From: Emydura subglobosa
Taxonomy: Eukaryota; Chordata; Testudines; Chelidae
Assembly (NCBI GenBank): GCA_007922225.1
Contig: ML680088.1
Location: forward strand, 16,714,355-16,778,354
DNA length: 64,000 nt
Direction of reading: 5' to 3'
The notes under the pieces are model-generated. The model did no database searches. It was not told the origin of the DNA and saw nothing but the letters and a program-made list of their open reading frames with translations. Shown in pieces: positions 24,301 through 34,148 of this stretch; position 1 is the first letter of the stretch, and every line of letters begins with the position of its first letter. The translations under genes and the position numbers were made by a program.

Positions 24301-27300
24301 ACCTTTTCCTGATGGCTGCATTGTTTTTCATCAAAGCAACAAGGAGATTGAGTGAGCCCAGTGATCATGTGCAACCTTCCTTTTACAGTATGTTTGGAAG
24401 CAGACTAGAGGAATGTCAAGGCTGGTATTGATGGAAGGATGGAAACAGGTTGCAATGGTTGGCACTTGAGAGAGATGGTACCTAGTGGTTAGAGGATGGT
24501 AGGGGAATCCTGGCCCTCCTACTCCACTCGTCTTCGTCCCAGGGCCCTGTGAGGGTAGCCAAGGTCAGACACCCAGGAGCATCTTAAGACAGCCCTCCTT
24601 GGGCCACTTCTACATCTCCACTCTATAATTGAAGCTTTTCTAGCCTGTAGTTAAGGAATGCAGAACACAGTGCCTGTAGTCTGTCTTGGTTCTAGTGGGT
24701 TGATTCCTCTCTTCTCAGAGGAGCAACTTCCACATTCTTCAGGAGTTCTTGAAGCCAGGTCTTTCTCCCTGCCTGGTCAGCCCCCTTTCTGAACTGTCTG
24801 GGCACCTTTTAAGCCACACCTCCACCTGGAGCATGTTCTGCATGCTGAGTAGGGTTGTTGGGCTCAGAGTTGTTCCTTAACCCATTCTCTCTGAGTGCTG
24901 GGTTTATACACCCTGTCACAAGGATACAAAAACAGAGACAATGTAAGAGAGGTTGGGAGGGGTGCCTGATGTAATCATTGGAAGCAGATACAAAATTTTA
25001 ATTTTGATACACAGGGCAATGGGAAGCTAGTGAAGCATTACTGCTTTTACACTACACTATTCTGTCAAGTTAGAAGCAAGATTGGATACCCAGTTCAGGA
25101 GAGCAATCTGAAGTCTTCATTTAGTGCTGTTCAGTCCTTTGTGTGGTGGTTTCTGCTGGCTGATCTCCCAAGAAAGAAAGTCTGCAGAGGTAATTCCTAA
25201 AGGAAGAAAAGATTTTAACCCATAACTGGAGTTCAGTATGTTGCATCAAGAGCGCTACTTGCCCACCCCACTCTGTTAGAGTTTTTTTATGCTCCAAAGG
25301 GTTAGAAACGAATTGAAAGGGATGAGGGCTATGCTGTCTTCCATATTCCTGCATTAAATGATTGGCTGTATGAGAGGATGAACAGCTTCAGCAGTGTTTG
25401 CAATATGGCTTCCAGTCTGCTGTATTAAGGGCACATGTTTTTCTCAAGATTCTCTGTAGATTCATATAGTTGGAGAAGTCTAGCTGCAGGTAAGTAACTT
25501 TTCACACAGACTGGGAGACCCTTTGCAAATCACTGAATCTTGCAAATTAACAAGTTTACAAATGCAATTTTCTAAGAATCAATACTTGATTCTTTTGATT
25601 ACTGAAGCTTTAATACTTAATAGTATACTAGATTATGACCTGTGTATATGCTAAAATTAATGAAGTCTTAATATTGAAGTTTCACAGTACTCTGCTATTA
25701 AATTTTTGCTGGGAAACATGAAAAGTGAGTGCCTTTTTTGTGAATTATGAGGTGTTTATATGAAGTGCAAGGTAGAGAGGTTCTAGTGTAAATGTGTTGT
25801 CTGCAGGTTCACTTGAAATTTAATTTGAGATCTTTTAAAAATTACTCTTTCAGGCTGAGGCAGAGAGGAGGGCACATGAACAAGAGGAGAGCAAGGCAAG
25901 TGAGGAGTACATTCAAAGGCTACTAGCAGAGGAAGAAGAAGAACACAGGCTGGCAGAAGAAAGGCAAAAAGAGAGGGAGGAACAGCTAAAACGAGATGAA
26001 GAGCTGGCACGGGAACTGAGTAACAGTCTGGTGAGTGTGGCTCCAGGGACATTAGAAGATTGTGTTTCTCAAAGTGAGTGATCTTTATATGTTCCAGAGC
26101 ATACGCAAAAATCTTTGAGGAATTTCAAAAAAATTCTACAAATTTTAAATTGGAATCCAACATTAAATATTCAGTGCTTAAATAACTTAATTGATGAGCA
26201 TTAAGTTTTAGAATCCAACAAAAGAGAAAAGAATATAAAAATGTCCACATTTAAAATACACTTGAAGCACTTGCCAGTAGTTGATTTAAAATCTCCGCCA
26301 TAGCCACCCCCTGCTTGGATACCACGAGCTCCTCTCTCTTCAAGGAAGTTAAAATCTGTATCCTGTGCTTAAGAGTGGAAAATGCAATGGCAGTGTTTGA
26401 GAAAGAGTAATTTAGACGAATCCTAATCCCTGAAATATCTATCTATGTGGGGTGTACATTGCTCAGTTGTATCTGATATAACCTGCTATTTTGTGGTAAT
26501 ACTAATGAAAAGCAATGGATTTATCACTAATGAAAAACTCCTCTTCTCCTGATATCACTGCTTCCAGATATATTTAATGCATGTTGAGGGCAATTCCCTA
26601 TCTATACTTATTGTTAGCTCCAAAGAATTCATGCAAATAACTAATCCAGTGTACAGAAGGAAACTTATTTTCAGTATTGTATAACTTCTGTATGTTTCCT
26701 GTCATTGAAGAATAAGTCTGCCGATGAACAGATGTTCAGCAGTCCTTTACTTCCAAACAGTCACGCATCTGGCCCATCTCCAATTAGTTCATGCAAGACA
26801 AAAAACAAATCCAGCAACTCTGGAGACATCCAAAAGTAAGTAATCCATCTTTTTGTTTAAGATTTGTTGATAAACTTCCATAACACATACAACATATGAA
26901 AAGAGAAATACGGTTTTTAGTCTGGAAAGAACTTACTAAGTATGGCTAAACTTTGGAAAGTATCACTGTAAATAGCACACTGGCATTCTGTGTTTGATTC
27001 TCTCAACGACTTATCAGACTTGCTTAGGTACCAGGTAAAAAGATGGACTTTCTAGTTGTCAGTAGAGTAAATTCAGCCTGGAATCTGAAAGTCAAGCTGT
27101 GGTTCTTCCTCAGAGATGACATAGCAATATAGAATCTGCAGTTGGAGCTCAGTTAGTAATTCTGTTGATGCCCAGCCAAGGACAGAATCAGTCTTGTTCT
27201 CCTATAGCTGTAGTGCAAATAGTGAAAATATCAGTAAACAGATAAGATTTGACACCTATAAGTAGATCTATTAACTAACAAATGCCACACTTGCATAGTT

Positions 27301-29914
27301 TGACTCTCTCAACTGTAACCTCACTTTAAGATCACTGGTCTTTGCTTCTATATCCTGTTGTAGTCTCATTGGCCTACTTATGCTGAATTTATTCTATGCT
27401 GATATATTCTTTAAACTTTCTTACTGTGTCCCCTTTTATTACTCCGCTTTAGTTCTGTTCCTTGAAGATCAGTTTCTGTTAACTATTTCTTCTTTAAGTT
27501 CACCTGTTCAGAGAAGTGTTACTCAGTCCTTATGGACTTGTACACCATCCAATCTTCCAGTTAAAATCAGAGAACTCAGCCCTTTATTGTCTTTCAGCTG
27601 TGGCTGGTAGCCACACTGGTTAATCATTGTTGCCTTTTAAAGTACATATGAACTATTTCTCATTGTTTCAAGAAGGCTTTGGAAAGTATAATGCCAAGCA
27701 TTTGTTTCTTGTTGATACAATATATCACCTTCAAAATGACTTATAGATATTATTTTTCATTTTTTTTTAAAATAAGTTATCCTTTAATCATTGGATTCTA
27801 GTGGTGAACTGTATTACTTTTTTGGCATGCCATGTCTTTTTTGGTAATCTATGGTAACTGGAAGCTATTGAATAGTTACAATATTTCACCACAGGATAAC
27901 GTGGAAGATAAAAGTGGGACACTCACCTACCTTGATCTGAAGGTTCAGAGAAATGTAGAGGACTCTGACTTTAATTTGATGCTTAAAGTTTTGTCTTAAT
28001 GTGTGCTTTTTTTTTCTTTCTCTTAAGGTATCTATCTCCAAAGCCACCCACTGCCTCGGTACCAATGTTGCGCTCTAAAAAAGCAGAGAGAGGCAGGAAT
28101 AGCTCCTTTTCTATGGTAACCTATGTCTTCATATGATGTTATATATAGCACAGTTTATTAGTAATTGCAGGTTCTTTTCTTTTTGTTGAGAGTATATAGA
28201 CTGGAAGTACATAATTAGCCATAAAAATGAACACATTGTCATCTTAAGGTAAATGTTCTATTTAAATATAATTTCAGAAATGGCCCCTGAAGGTATTTCA
28301 TACAGACTGAATCTATCACTGACTAGGCAAAATATATTTTTGTTAGTTTGTGAAAAATTGCAAAATCTGAATATTAATTCTAATTCTCTGACATCAAGTA
28401 TTGTGGTCAGAAAAGTCCCTGTTAAATGACTCCTGTTTAGTAGATCTTCGCCTTATGTATGAGACTGTACTTTTCTGACCAAAAAATATTTTAACTGCAA
28501 ACTCAGCATGGCATCTGGAAGGCAAGCTTGTGCTTATTTTGACTGGTGCATCATCCCCAACAAGTATTCTACAGTGGTGACTTGATTAATAATTCTGTTG
28601 GTGCACAGGCCAAAGAAGAATCCAGATTAATATCCTCTAGCTTTCAGAGTTAACGCAGTCAGCAGAAATGAAACTTGCTTTTCATTTTATCAAATTTTCT
28701 ATTTATATAAAAGCTTATCAGAGGATAGTAAACATTTCTGAACAGAAGTAAAAGCTTTTGGAAGGTTAACTTTTCACCACGCTCTGTTTGATAGGTTTGT
28801 TTTGAGTTTTGCCTTATCTTTTCTGTAGGAAAATAGTAGCACTGAAAATGACATCTTAATGTGGCAAGAAAAGGATAGAGAGGAAATGCCAACATTATCT
28901 CCACAAACTTCCTTCACTGTTCAAGACAGAGATGTTAAGGATTCATTTTTAGAATCATGTCAGACTTACTTAAATCTCTCTCCTGGAGTGGGGTCTCACC
29001 CCTCTGAGTGGGAAGGTATACCAAATCCAAACTATCAGGTTGATGAAATGACAAATGCATTTCGCAGTGTCACAAAACAGGAAAGACCTGATACTGGACT
29101 TTCTTATTCCAGTGGAGAGGTAGCCAGAAGTGCTTTTGAAAATAACTCTACATGTATAGAAAACATAGACTTTGAAAAATGTGCAGAAATTAGCTCTTCT
29201 CTTCAGGAAACAGTTGATTCTGTGATGTTTGGCAAATTAGAAAACAGGGATGCAACCCATAATCTCATGGAAGTGACTGCAAACTGCTCAGTTGAAGAAA
29301 AGAAACAAAATATGTTACAGAACATTAAGGAGACTTCAAAAAGAAAATGTCAAGAATCTCCAACTGAAGCAGCATTTGATTCATGCTTGATTGATAAAAG
29401 GAGGAAAACTTTTCCAGAAACTTTTGAAGATCAAGAGGAGAAGGTTAATGATCTTCAGGTCCAAATGTATATAGATTTGGAGAAACAGCTTTATGACAGA
29501 CATAAGCAAGAGGAGCAGGACAGACTTCTGGCTCTGCAACTTCAAAGAGAGATAAACAGGGAGCAAAAGACATTAAATCGAAAGAAAGGCTCTCCAGATG
29601 AGTACCTTCTGCGCACTAAGTCATCTCCATCTCTGGAGGAATCTCCAACTGGGAGAGGAAGTCAAAAGATGGCAAATGATTCGACATCTCCCAAGAGCCA
29701 GACTGAAATGAGTCATCGGAAACTGCGAAGAGGCTCCCACAATGAGAACTGGCAGCCCCCCAGCAAGCTCCAGATGAAATCACTGAGTGTCAGAAGAGGA
29801 AAGGTATTGAACTGTGTCATCAACAGCTGTGACTCAAAGGATATCCAATCACTATTGCCCAAGAATAAGCAAAAGACAATCCTTCAGATGTTTAAAAGGT
29901 CCGTTTCAAAGTAA
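18009..29914 (+). CDS. RNF168: RNF168, E3 ubiquitin-protein ligase (6 coding exons, 617 aa)
   Basis: Join 18009..18309, 22482..22558, 25854..26030, 26711..26835, 28028..28115, 28829..29914; all junctions are GT-AG and keep frame. The product ubiquitinates histone H2A/H2AX at K13/K15 at DNA double-strand breaks and so recruits 53BP1 and BRCA1 complexes in the nucleus. Visible parts: a C3HC4 RING with ligands C16, C19, C31, H33, C36, C39, C51 and C54 (the same numbering as human) and R57, which in human contacts the nucleosome acidic patch. Then come a UMI-like EEYIQRLLAEEEEE (143-156), MIU1 EEQLKRDEELARELS (168-182), MIU2 HKQEEQDRLLALQLQRE (481-497) and LRM2 NRKKGSPDEYLLR (506-518). Human RNF168 is 571 aa; the extra length lies in the low-complexity exon 6. 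The first ATG follows an in-frame stop and precedes the RING, so the start is well set. Confidence 0.96.
18670..18686. repeat. Poly-T run (17)
   Basis: Uninterrupted thymine run in an RNF168 intron, length-variable by nature. Confidence 0.9.
18687..19290. other. RNF168 intron 2, nothing firmly recognised
   Basis: The block around 18800-19240 is more GC-rich than its surroundings and reads like part of an interspersed repeat, but I could find neither termini nor protein remains. Confidence 0.3.
19291..19555. mobile_element. PIF/Harbinger MITE (265 bp) with TTA target duplication
   Basis: The left end GGCCAGGTCTACACTACAAA pairs with the right end, reverse-complemented GGGCAGGTCTGCACTTAAAA. 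TTA flanks both sides (19288-19290 and 19556-19558). Confidence 0.88.
19605..19790. repeat. Foldback dispersed repeat with hammerhead-like core (copy 2)
   Basis: This is the same family as 5391-5575. The arms carry GGCACCTTAAAGACTAACA on one side and its inverse on the other, with GGGCATAAGC nearest the centre. The central core reads GCAACGA, a 5-bp stem (GTGGG/CCTAC) and GAAT (19738-19741), a more decayed hammerhead-like core than copy 1. Confidence 0.6.
19791..21059. other. RNF168 intron 2, no gene or repeat assigned
   Basis: It contains small open frames (20043-20255, 20268-20501, 20633-20839) without domain features. It may include an old LTR or other repeat that I cannot identify. Confidence 0.35.
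21060..21310. mobile_element. Palindromic MITE, right end truncated
   Basis: The left end GGGTATGTCTACACAGCAAA is of the GTCTACAC terminus type. The interior is self-complementary: GACTTCCAGGCTTGAGCTGG is inverted as CCAGCCCAAGCCTGGAAGTC, and GCCAGCTGAGTTGGGCTCA has a diverged inverse near 21280-21300. The expected matching right terminus is missing. Confidence 0.7.
21410..21625. mobile_element. 216-bp foldback element in RNF168 intron 2
   Basis: The left arm GCCTATAATTTTATC, then CTGATCTAGTG, pairs with the right arm (reverse complement GCCTACAACTTTATC, then CTGATCTAGTG). Both arms continue through TTTTTATTAAATGGGA and GAGCTACTTA-like text, so about 80 bp per side can pair around a loop of about 60 bases. 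No clear target duplication was seen. Confidence 0.7.
22482..22558 (+). CDS. RNF168: RNF168 exon 3
   Basis: The acceptor is TGAATTAG| and the donor is GCAAG|GTAAGT. Its 77 bases encode CISQPLHQLSKPGELRQEYE and then AEISK, matching the LRM1-side segment of the family. Confidence 0.93.
22690..23195 (+). mobile_element. CR1-like LINE 3' end (sense orientation)
   Basis: It ends ATGCAGGAAGTCATATTAG, then ATGATTGTAATGGTCCCTTC and TGGTCTTAAA, the CR1/L3-type 3' terminus. The upstream part carries the diverged 3' region, including a 'tggatgaaattctgtggcctg'-like block. It lies just after RNF168 exon 3. Confidence 0.8.
23559..23812. mobile_element. Non-autonomous hAT element (254 bp)
   Basis: The left terminus CAGTGGTCGCCAAACCTTTT and the reverse-complemented right terminus CTGAGGTCTTCAAAGTGTGG are imperfect inverted repeats. 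The flanks TAGTAGAG and CAGTAGAG form an 8-bp duplication with one mismatch. Confidence 0.78.
23821..24150. repeat. Inverted dispersed repeat with hammerhead-like core (family 2, copy A)
   Basis: The right part contains CAACAGAAGTTGGTCC, AGATATTACCTCACCCACC and TCCTGGAACCAACATGG. The left part contains the inverse (GGTGAGGCATTATCTTTTA). On the minus strand the left arm holds CTGAAGA (23903-23909) and GAAA (23882-23885) around a partly paired segment. Copies B and C lie at 39775-39910 and 59832-59970. Confidence 0.6.
24151..25853. other. RNF168 intron 4, nothing recognised
   Basis: No coding potential, MITE ends or LINE text were found. A GC-richer block at 24480-24920 may be an old repeat of unknown class. 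Confidence 0.35.
25854..26030 (+). CDS. RNF168: RNF168 exon 4 (UMI and MIU1)
   Basis: The acceptor is CTCTTTCAG| and the donor is AGTCTG|GTGAGT; 177 bases in phase 0. The product is a highly charged helix holding the ubiquitin-binding UMI and MIU1 motifs. Confidence 0.94.
26711..26835 (+). CDS. RNF168: RNF168 exon 5
   Basis: The acceptor is TCATTGAAG| and the donor is CCAAAA|GTAAGT. It encodes a serine-rich linker ending in SGDIQ, with a lysine codon split across the junction; the same GDIQKYL motif is found in mammals. Confidence 0.88.
27040..27250. repeat. Diverged repeat, member 1 of an intronic pair
   Basis: It shares TAGTAATTCTGTTGATGCCC and CCAAGGACAGAATC-like text with 28480-28670, at similar spacing. 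The class is unknown; it may be an ancient SINE. Confidence 0.35.
28028..28115 (+). CDS. RNF168: RNF168 exon 6
   Basis: The acceptor is TTTCTCTTAAG| and the donor is TCTATG|GTAACC. It encodes YLSPKPPTASVPMLRSKKAE and a short serine-rich end. Confidence 0.87.
28480..28670. repeat. Diverged repeat, member 2 of an intronic pair
   Basis: It carries TAATAATTCTGTTGGTGCAC and GCCAAAGAAGAATCCAG, aligned to the 27040-27250 copy in the preceding RNF168 intron. Confidence 0.35.
28829..29914 (+). CDS. RNF168: RNF168 terminal coding exon (MIU2 and LRM2)
   Basis: The acceptor is TTTTCTGTAG|. The frame starts ENSSTENDILMWQ, continues through EEMPTLSPQTSF and the MIU2/LRM2 block, and ends at VSK and a TAA stop. 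This exon alone is 1,086 bases and extends 30 bases upstream of the first ATG within it. Confidence 0.95.
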   Translation, partial: ENSSTENDILMWQEKDREEMPTLSPQTSFTVQDRDVKDSFLESCQTYLNLSPGVGSHPSEWEGIPNPNYQVDEMTNAFRSVTKQERPDTGLSYSSGEVARSAFENNSTCIENIDFEKCAEISSSLQETVDSVMFGKLENRDATHNLMEVTANCSVEEKKQNMLQNIKETSKRKCQESPTEAAFDSCLIDKRRKTFPETFEDQEEKVNDLQVQMYIDLEKQLYDRHKQEEQDRLLALQLQREINREQKTLNRKKGSPDEYLLRTKSSPSLEESPTGRGSQKMANDSTSPKSQTEMSHRKLRRGSHNENWQPPSKLQMKSLSVRRGKVLNCVINSCDSKDIQSLLPKNKQKTILQMFKRSVSK

Positions 29915-32123
29915 AAGATCAGTAGGAGTATGAAGACGCAATGGGGTGGGTGGGAAATAAAGGAGTGTTTTAATGTCCTTCCCAGTATCTGCTTATACTT
30001 TTTGTAAACAGCTATTTTTAAGTTGGTTGTGTTTAAGGGAGGATAATTTTGGAGCACAAATGCATTCAGAATTATACAGTGTTTGTTGAGCCAAGGAGCC
30101 TCTAATGCCTTCCTTTCCTCCAGACCATATCAGTTTTAAGTTAATTTCTTAACTAAATACAAAACTAGTCTGTATCTTCAATTATTTGCTCACTACAGAG
30201 CTACATCACTATAGGCTTCCATCAGCACAGTTGCTGTGCATTAAGTTGACCGGTTGATCTGGAACCTCACCATGCTTGATTAGTATTGGCTGGTGAGGAT
30301 GTGACAGTTAGCCATGTCTGTTATATTTGTTTTCCTCCCACAGTTCTGTAAATAGATTCCTATAGAAAATAATGGCTAAATTAACATTACTTAATTTTCT
30401 ACAGCAATATGTTGAATTTCATCTAAAGTATATAACATACAAACATCACCAGACCAACAGGTGGTGGGGGGAGGGAGGCAGTGAGAGGAGTCACAATAAT
30501 CAGATTATAATTTGGAGTAAATTATAATTAATTAATCAATAAGTGTGAATAAGGACTAGGTTTATTCCCACCTTTGAGTTAATTTAATTGACTGGTTATA
30601 AGACTACCTATACTTTTTGTTGTGTTTGTAGGATATCATCCCTTTATGTAAGTAACCATTTTCCTCCTCCTTTGGGTTTTTTTTTTTGGTACATGTTAAA
30701 TGTTTTTGGTCAAATAAGCAATTAATATCAGAGTTTTATAATTCGGATGAATTGCTGTTCATCTAGAATGCAAGAAATATCTGGCCTCTGAGAAGTTATT
30801 ATAGGCTGCAGATGATAAAGGGTTCTCATTTGCCCACATTGCTTCCTCCTCCTTACTTCTCTGACACTCCTAGTTTACTATTTGTTTTCATTGTGAGGAA
30901 ACAAAACTCAACAATTTGTTTGACTTGCCAGTCTTTAAAAAAACTAAATGTTAATCTATAGTAATACTGATGAAGATGTTCTATGTATATTCATATTTTT
31001 AGTGAATAAGGATCACAGTATATGTTTGAACCCTATTTTGATCTGTACATTTGTTTGAATAATAGTTAGTTTGGGTGTTCTTGGAATGAAAAATTCCAAA
31101 ACAAAAACTAAAAACTGTGTTTTGACTCTGAGTTTAGTCTTTAAGATGAAGCATTTTTCATGGTTTAACTCTGAGACGTTCCCAAGTCATAATACGGTTG
31201 CTGTTTTTTCTTCTGACTTACCATCCATTAAAATGGGCTTCAACACTGCACAACCCATGTAACTTGAATTAATTATTCTGTCATTCTTTTCCTAGAGAAG
31301 ACTAAAAATACTAGTGTTTTACATTTTGGGTGTAAACATTTTGAAATAATTTCTGGAAAGCAGAAGCAGTGGGACAAGCCCAAAACCTGTGAATGATTTT
31401 TGTCTTCAGATATTTATAACAATAATAATAGCTGCATGGTAGGAGACTCACATGCATAAATGATATTTTCCTTGAAGAGCTTTTCAGTCTAACAAAGACA
31501 ATAGGTAAGATGATACATTACCCTCCTTTCCCCCCAAAAAAACCCCAAAACAAAACCACTCTCCACTTTTCCATGTTATTGCTTTCTCAACCGTTGTGCA
31601 GAAGCCTTCACTTACTATATTTTTATTTATAAAATACCCTAACTTATATTCTATCCCAGTCCAGTCCTTAATTTTTCTTTTCAATTTTTATACTTATTAA
31701 ATGTATATTTACTCTATTACTAATCCTATCTATTTGCCCAAAGCTGTTAACCTTTTCCTACATTAAAATGCTTCTCTAAAAACAAAATCTTGATTGGATT
31801 CCTGCCTTTTTGAGTCTCAGCTCTCCCTAGCATGCACGAACTGTAATTCCTCTAGCTTTCAAAAATTTTTTTTTTCCTCTTTGAGGCACTGGTATTTTAG
31901 CCCCATTTGAATGCCAACTGCCTATGCCTTATACCTTCTGCAGTGTTTTGTTTTGGTTCCTTTTGACTTTGCTCAAAAAAGGAGTTTCCTGTCTAGCTCT
32001 CTACTACCTCTGTAAGTTTTTTATCCAGTTTTGATGGTTTCTGCAATTTTATTTTTCCCTTGTTTTCTTTTGGTTACAGCATTGGTGTCTCCACTGGTGC
32101 TTTTTAGCTTTGCAGATGAAATA
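29915..32123. other. RNF168 3'UTR and intergenic DNA
   Basis: AT-rich, without a recognisable gene. The proximal part should hold the RNF168 3'UTR; its end cannot be fixed from sequence alone because several AATAAA/ATTAAA-like sites occur. Confidence 0.45.
29956..29961 (+). terminator. RNF168: Candidate polyadenylation signal of RNF168
   Basis: An AATAAA lies 42 bases after the stop codon. If used, the 3'UTR would be unusually short; later signals may be the main ones. Confidence 0.35.
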
Positions 32124-32377
32124 GGCCTAGTCTATGTTAAAAATTTACACCAGAATAGCTATATTGGTCAGGGATGTGAAAAAATACATCCCTAGCGACA
32201 TAGCTGACAAAACCCCCAGTATGAGAGATAGCTATGCCAACAGAAGAGGGTTTCTGTCAGCATAGCTAACATTCGGGAAAGTGGTGTTCTGTATCAGCAG
32301 AAATGCTACTTCTGCCCATGTATGCTGCATCTAGGTTAAGGGGCTACGCTGACAGTCTCTGTAATGTAGACACATCC
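32124..32377. mobile_element. PIF/Harbinger-type MITE (about 254 bp)
   Basis: The left end GGCCTAGTCTATGTTAAAAA and the reverse-complemented right end GGATGTGTCTACATTACAGA are inverted, with ATA on both flanks. The interior has the same GTCAGGGATGTGAAAAAAT-like text as the MITE at 19291-19555. Confidence 0.75.
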
Positions 32378-34148
32378 ATAGTCTGAGTTATCAGTGCTGC
32401 TTTGAGGCAATGAGGGATTTTTAGCTGTTGCCACTTGTGGGTAGATAACTTGGGCACACTGGGTCATTGTCCTTGTTTTCCTCAGGTGTACTGTGATCAT
32501 ATAATTAAAGACTATCTCAGTGCATATGTACAATGGGAGAGGATTAAAGTTACAAATGCAACTTTAATTCTGGCACTTCATAACTTTTGATTGCTTCATT
32601 GGCAGTCTTAATTATCTTTTAATTTTTTTTGTAATTTGTAATCTAATTTAAAAATGAAAAAATTATATCGTGCGCAACTTTAGCAACCCCCTCTCGCTCA
32701 CCCAACTGCTTTGGGTCATCAGCAGAGTTAAAATCTAGGACAATTCAGTGCTGTAGCAGATCTCTACCACTTGAGCCAAAAGAGTAATTACATTACCTGA
32801 TAGTGTCAGAAGGCTGTTATCCTCTGAGGACCTGCCACATAACAACATGCTAAAACAGTGAGTAATATATACAAGAATGGCCCCATGTTGTAGCCAACAT
32901 ATCTGAGCACCCAGTTTTGGCAGATTCTTTGAGAGACAATACAGCTGAGATTTGGGGCTGTTGTATTAGAGACATTGGTTCTACTACAGCTTTCTGCCAG
33001 CAGTGACTCTGTGTATCTTCTTACTCTTACCTCCTAATGTTACAGATATGAGACCTTACTCAGTATTAATGATTGTGGAGTGTGCAGCGCTGACACCACT
33101 TAGTAGAAGTGAATCTAAACTCATAGTTTCCTGGTTCACAGGCCAGTTTGCTTTTCCTTAAGCCAAAGGGTGGCAGGGGCAACAGAAGGAGAATGATCCA
33201 TTGATGTTAAAGCATTTGTTCTCAAAGCTTTCTGTGAGCAGGCTTGCCATGCAGTTCTAATTCTTTTTGGAGCCTGCTGCCAAATTTCATTAAAAGACAA
33301 ATAAAAACACACAAAATGCTTTCCAACTGTTAATTTTCAAAGTAAACAATTACAGTAGTTGGCACAAGCATCTTACATGGAAGGTGAAGGTGTCCATGAA
33401 ACAGTTTCTCTAGTGAGATGTAGTTGTCACTGAAAAGTTTAAAAACTCCTATTATTAAGGGAAGTTACATGACAAAAGGAACTGCCTCCTTTGCATTGCT
33501 ATGGTTAGAACATATTTCACTATTGTTTCTCTAGCCTAGTTCAGTGTCACTTTCAGAGATACAAAACCTTCAGTCAAGCTGTTCACAGCCCCAGCTACCA
33601 CCAAAACACCCATGCCATTTGTAACACCACTTGCTCCACCCACAGGTTCCAAACTACCATCTTCTGCCTCACCCACAACATATGCAGCACCTCTCAACCC
33701 AATGCCTCTCAGTACCTATGCCACCTACAGAACCCGTTGTATTCATAGTACTGTGCCTTATAGCCCTGGCTAAAATTTGTAGGCCTACTGAGGTCTGGAA
33801 GTTCTGAGCACTCCCCACAAAGCCTGAGTCTCAGCATCAATACGTGTGGTAAGGCAGGTCTGTGCTTGAGGTCTTCAGTTTCATTTGGACCTGGGACCTC
33901 TAGGGGCTGCACTAAATCATAGCACTCTAGATACCTGCCTAAAGCCCTAGTTCCTAGACTCGTGCTGACATCAAAATCTCAACTTTCATTAAAGATGAAA
34001 TGATTGGTTTAGATTTTATCGTCATTTAAAACCATATTAAAAAACCACTTCAAATCATGAGCTGAACATCCCTTACACAATGATGTGTACCTGAATCTGC
34101 AGATAGCCTGGACTAACAGCTCTCAGAGGTGTGAACTGCTCTGAGGGT
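32378..34148. other. Intergenic DNA, nothing recognised
   Basis: No coding potential beyond short chance frames and no repeat that I can name. Confidence 0.35.
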
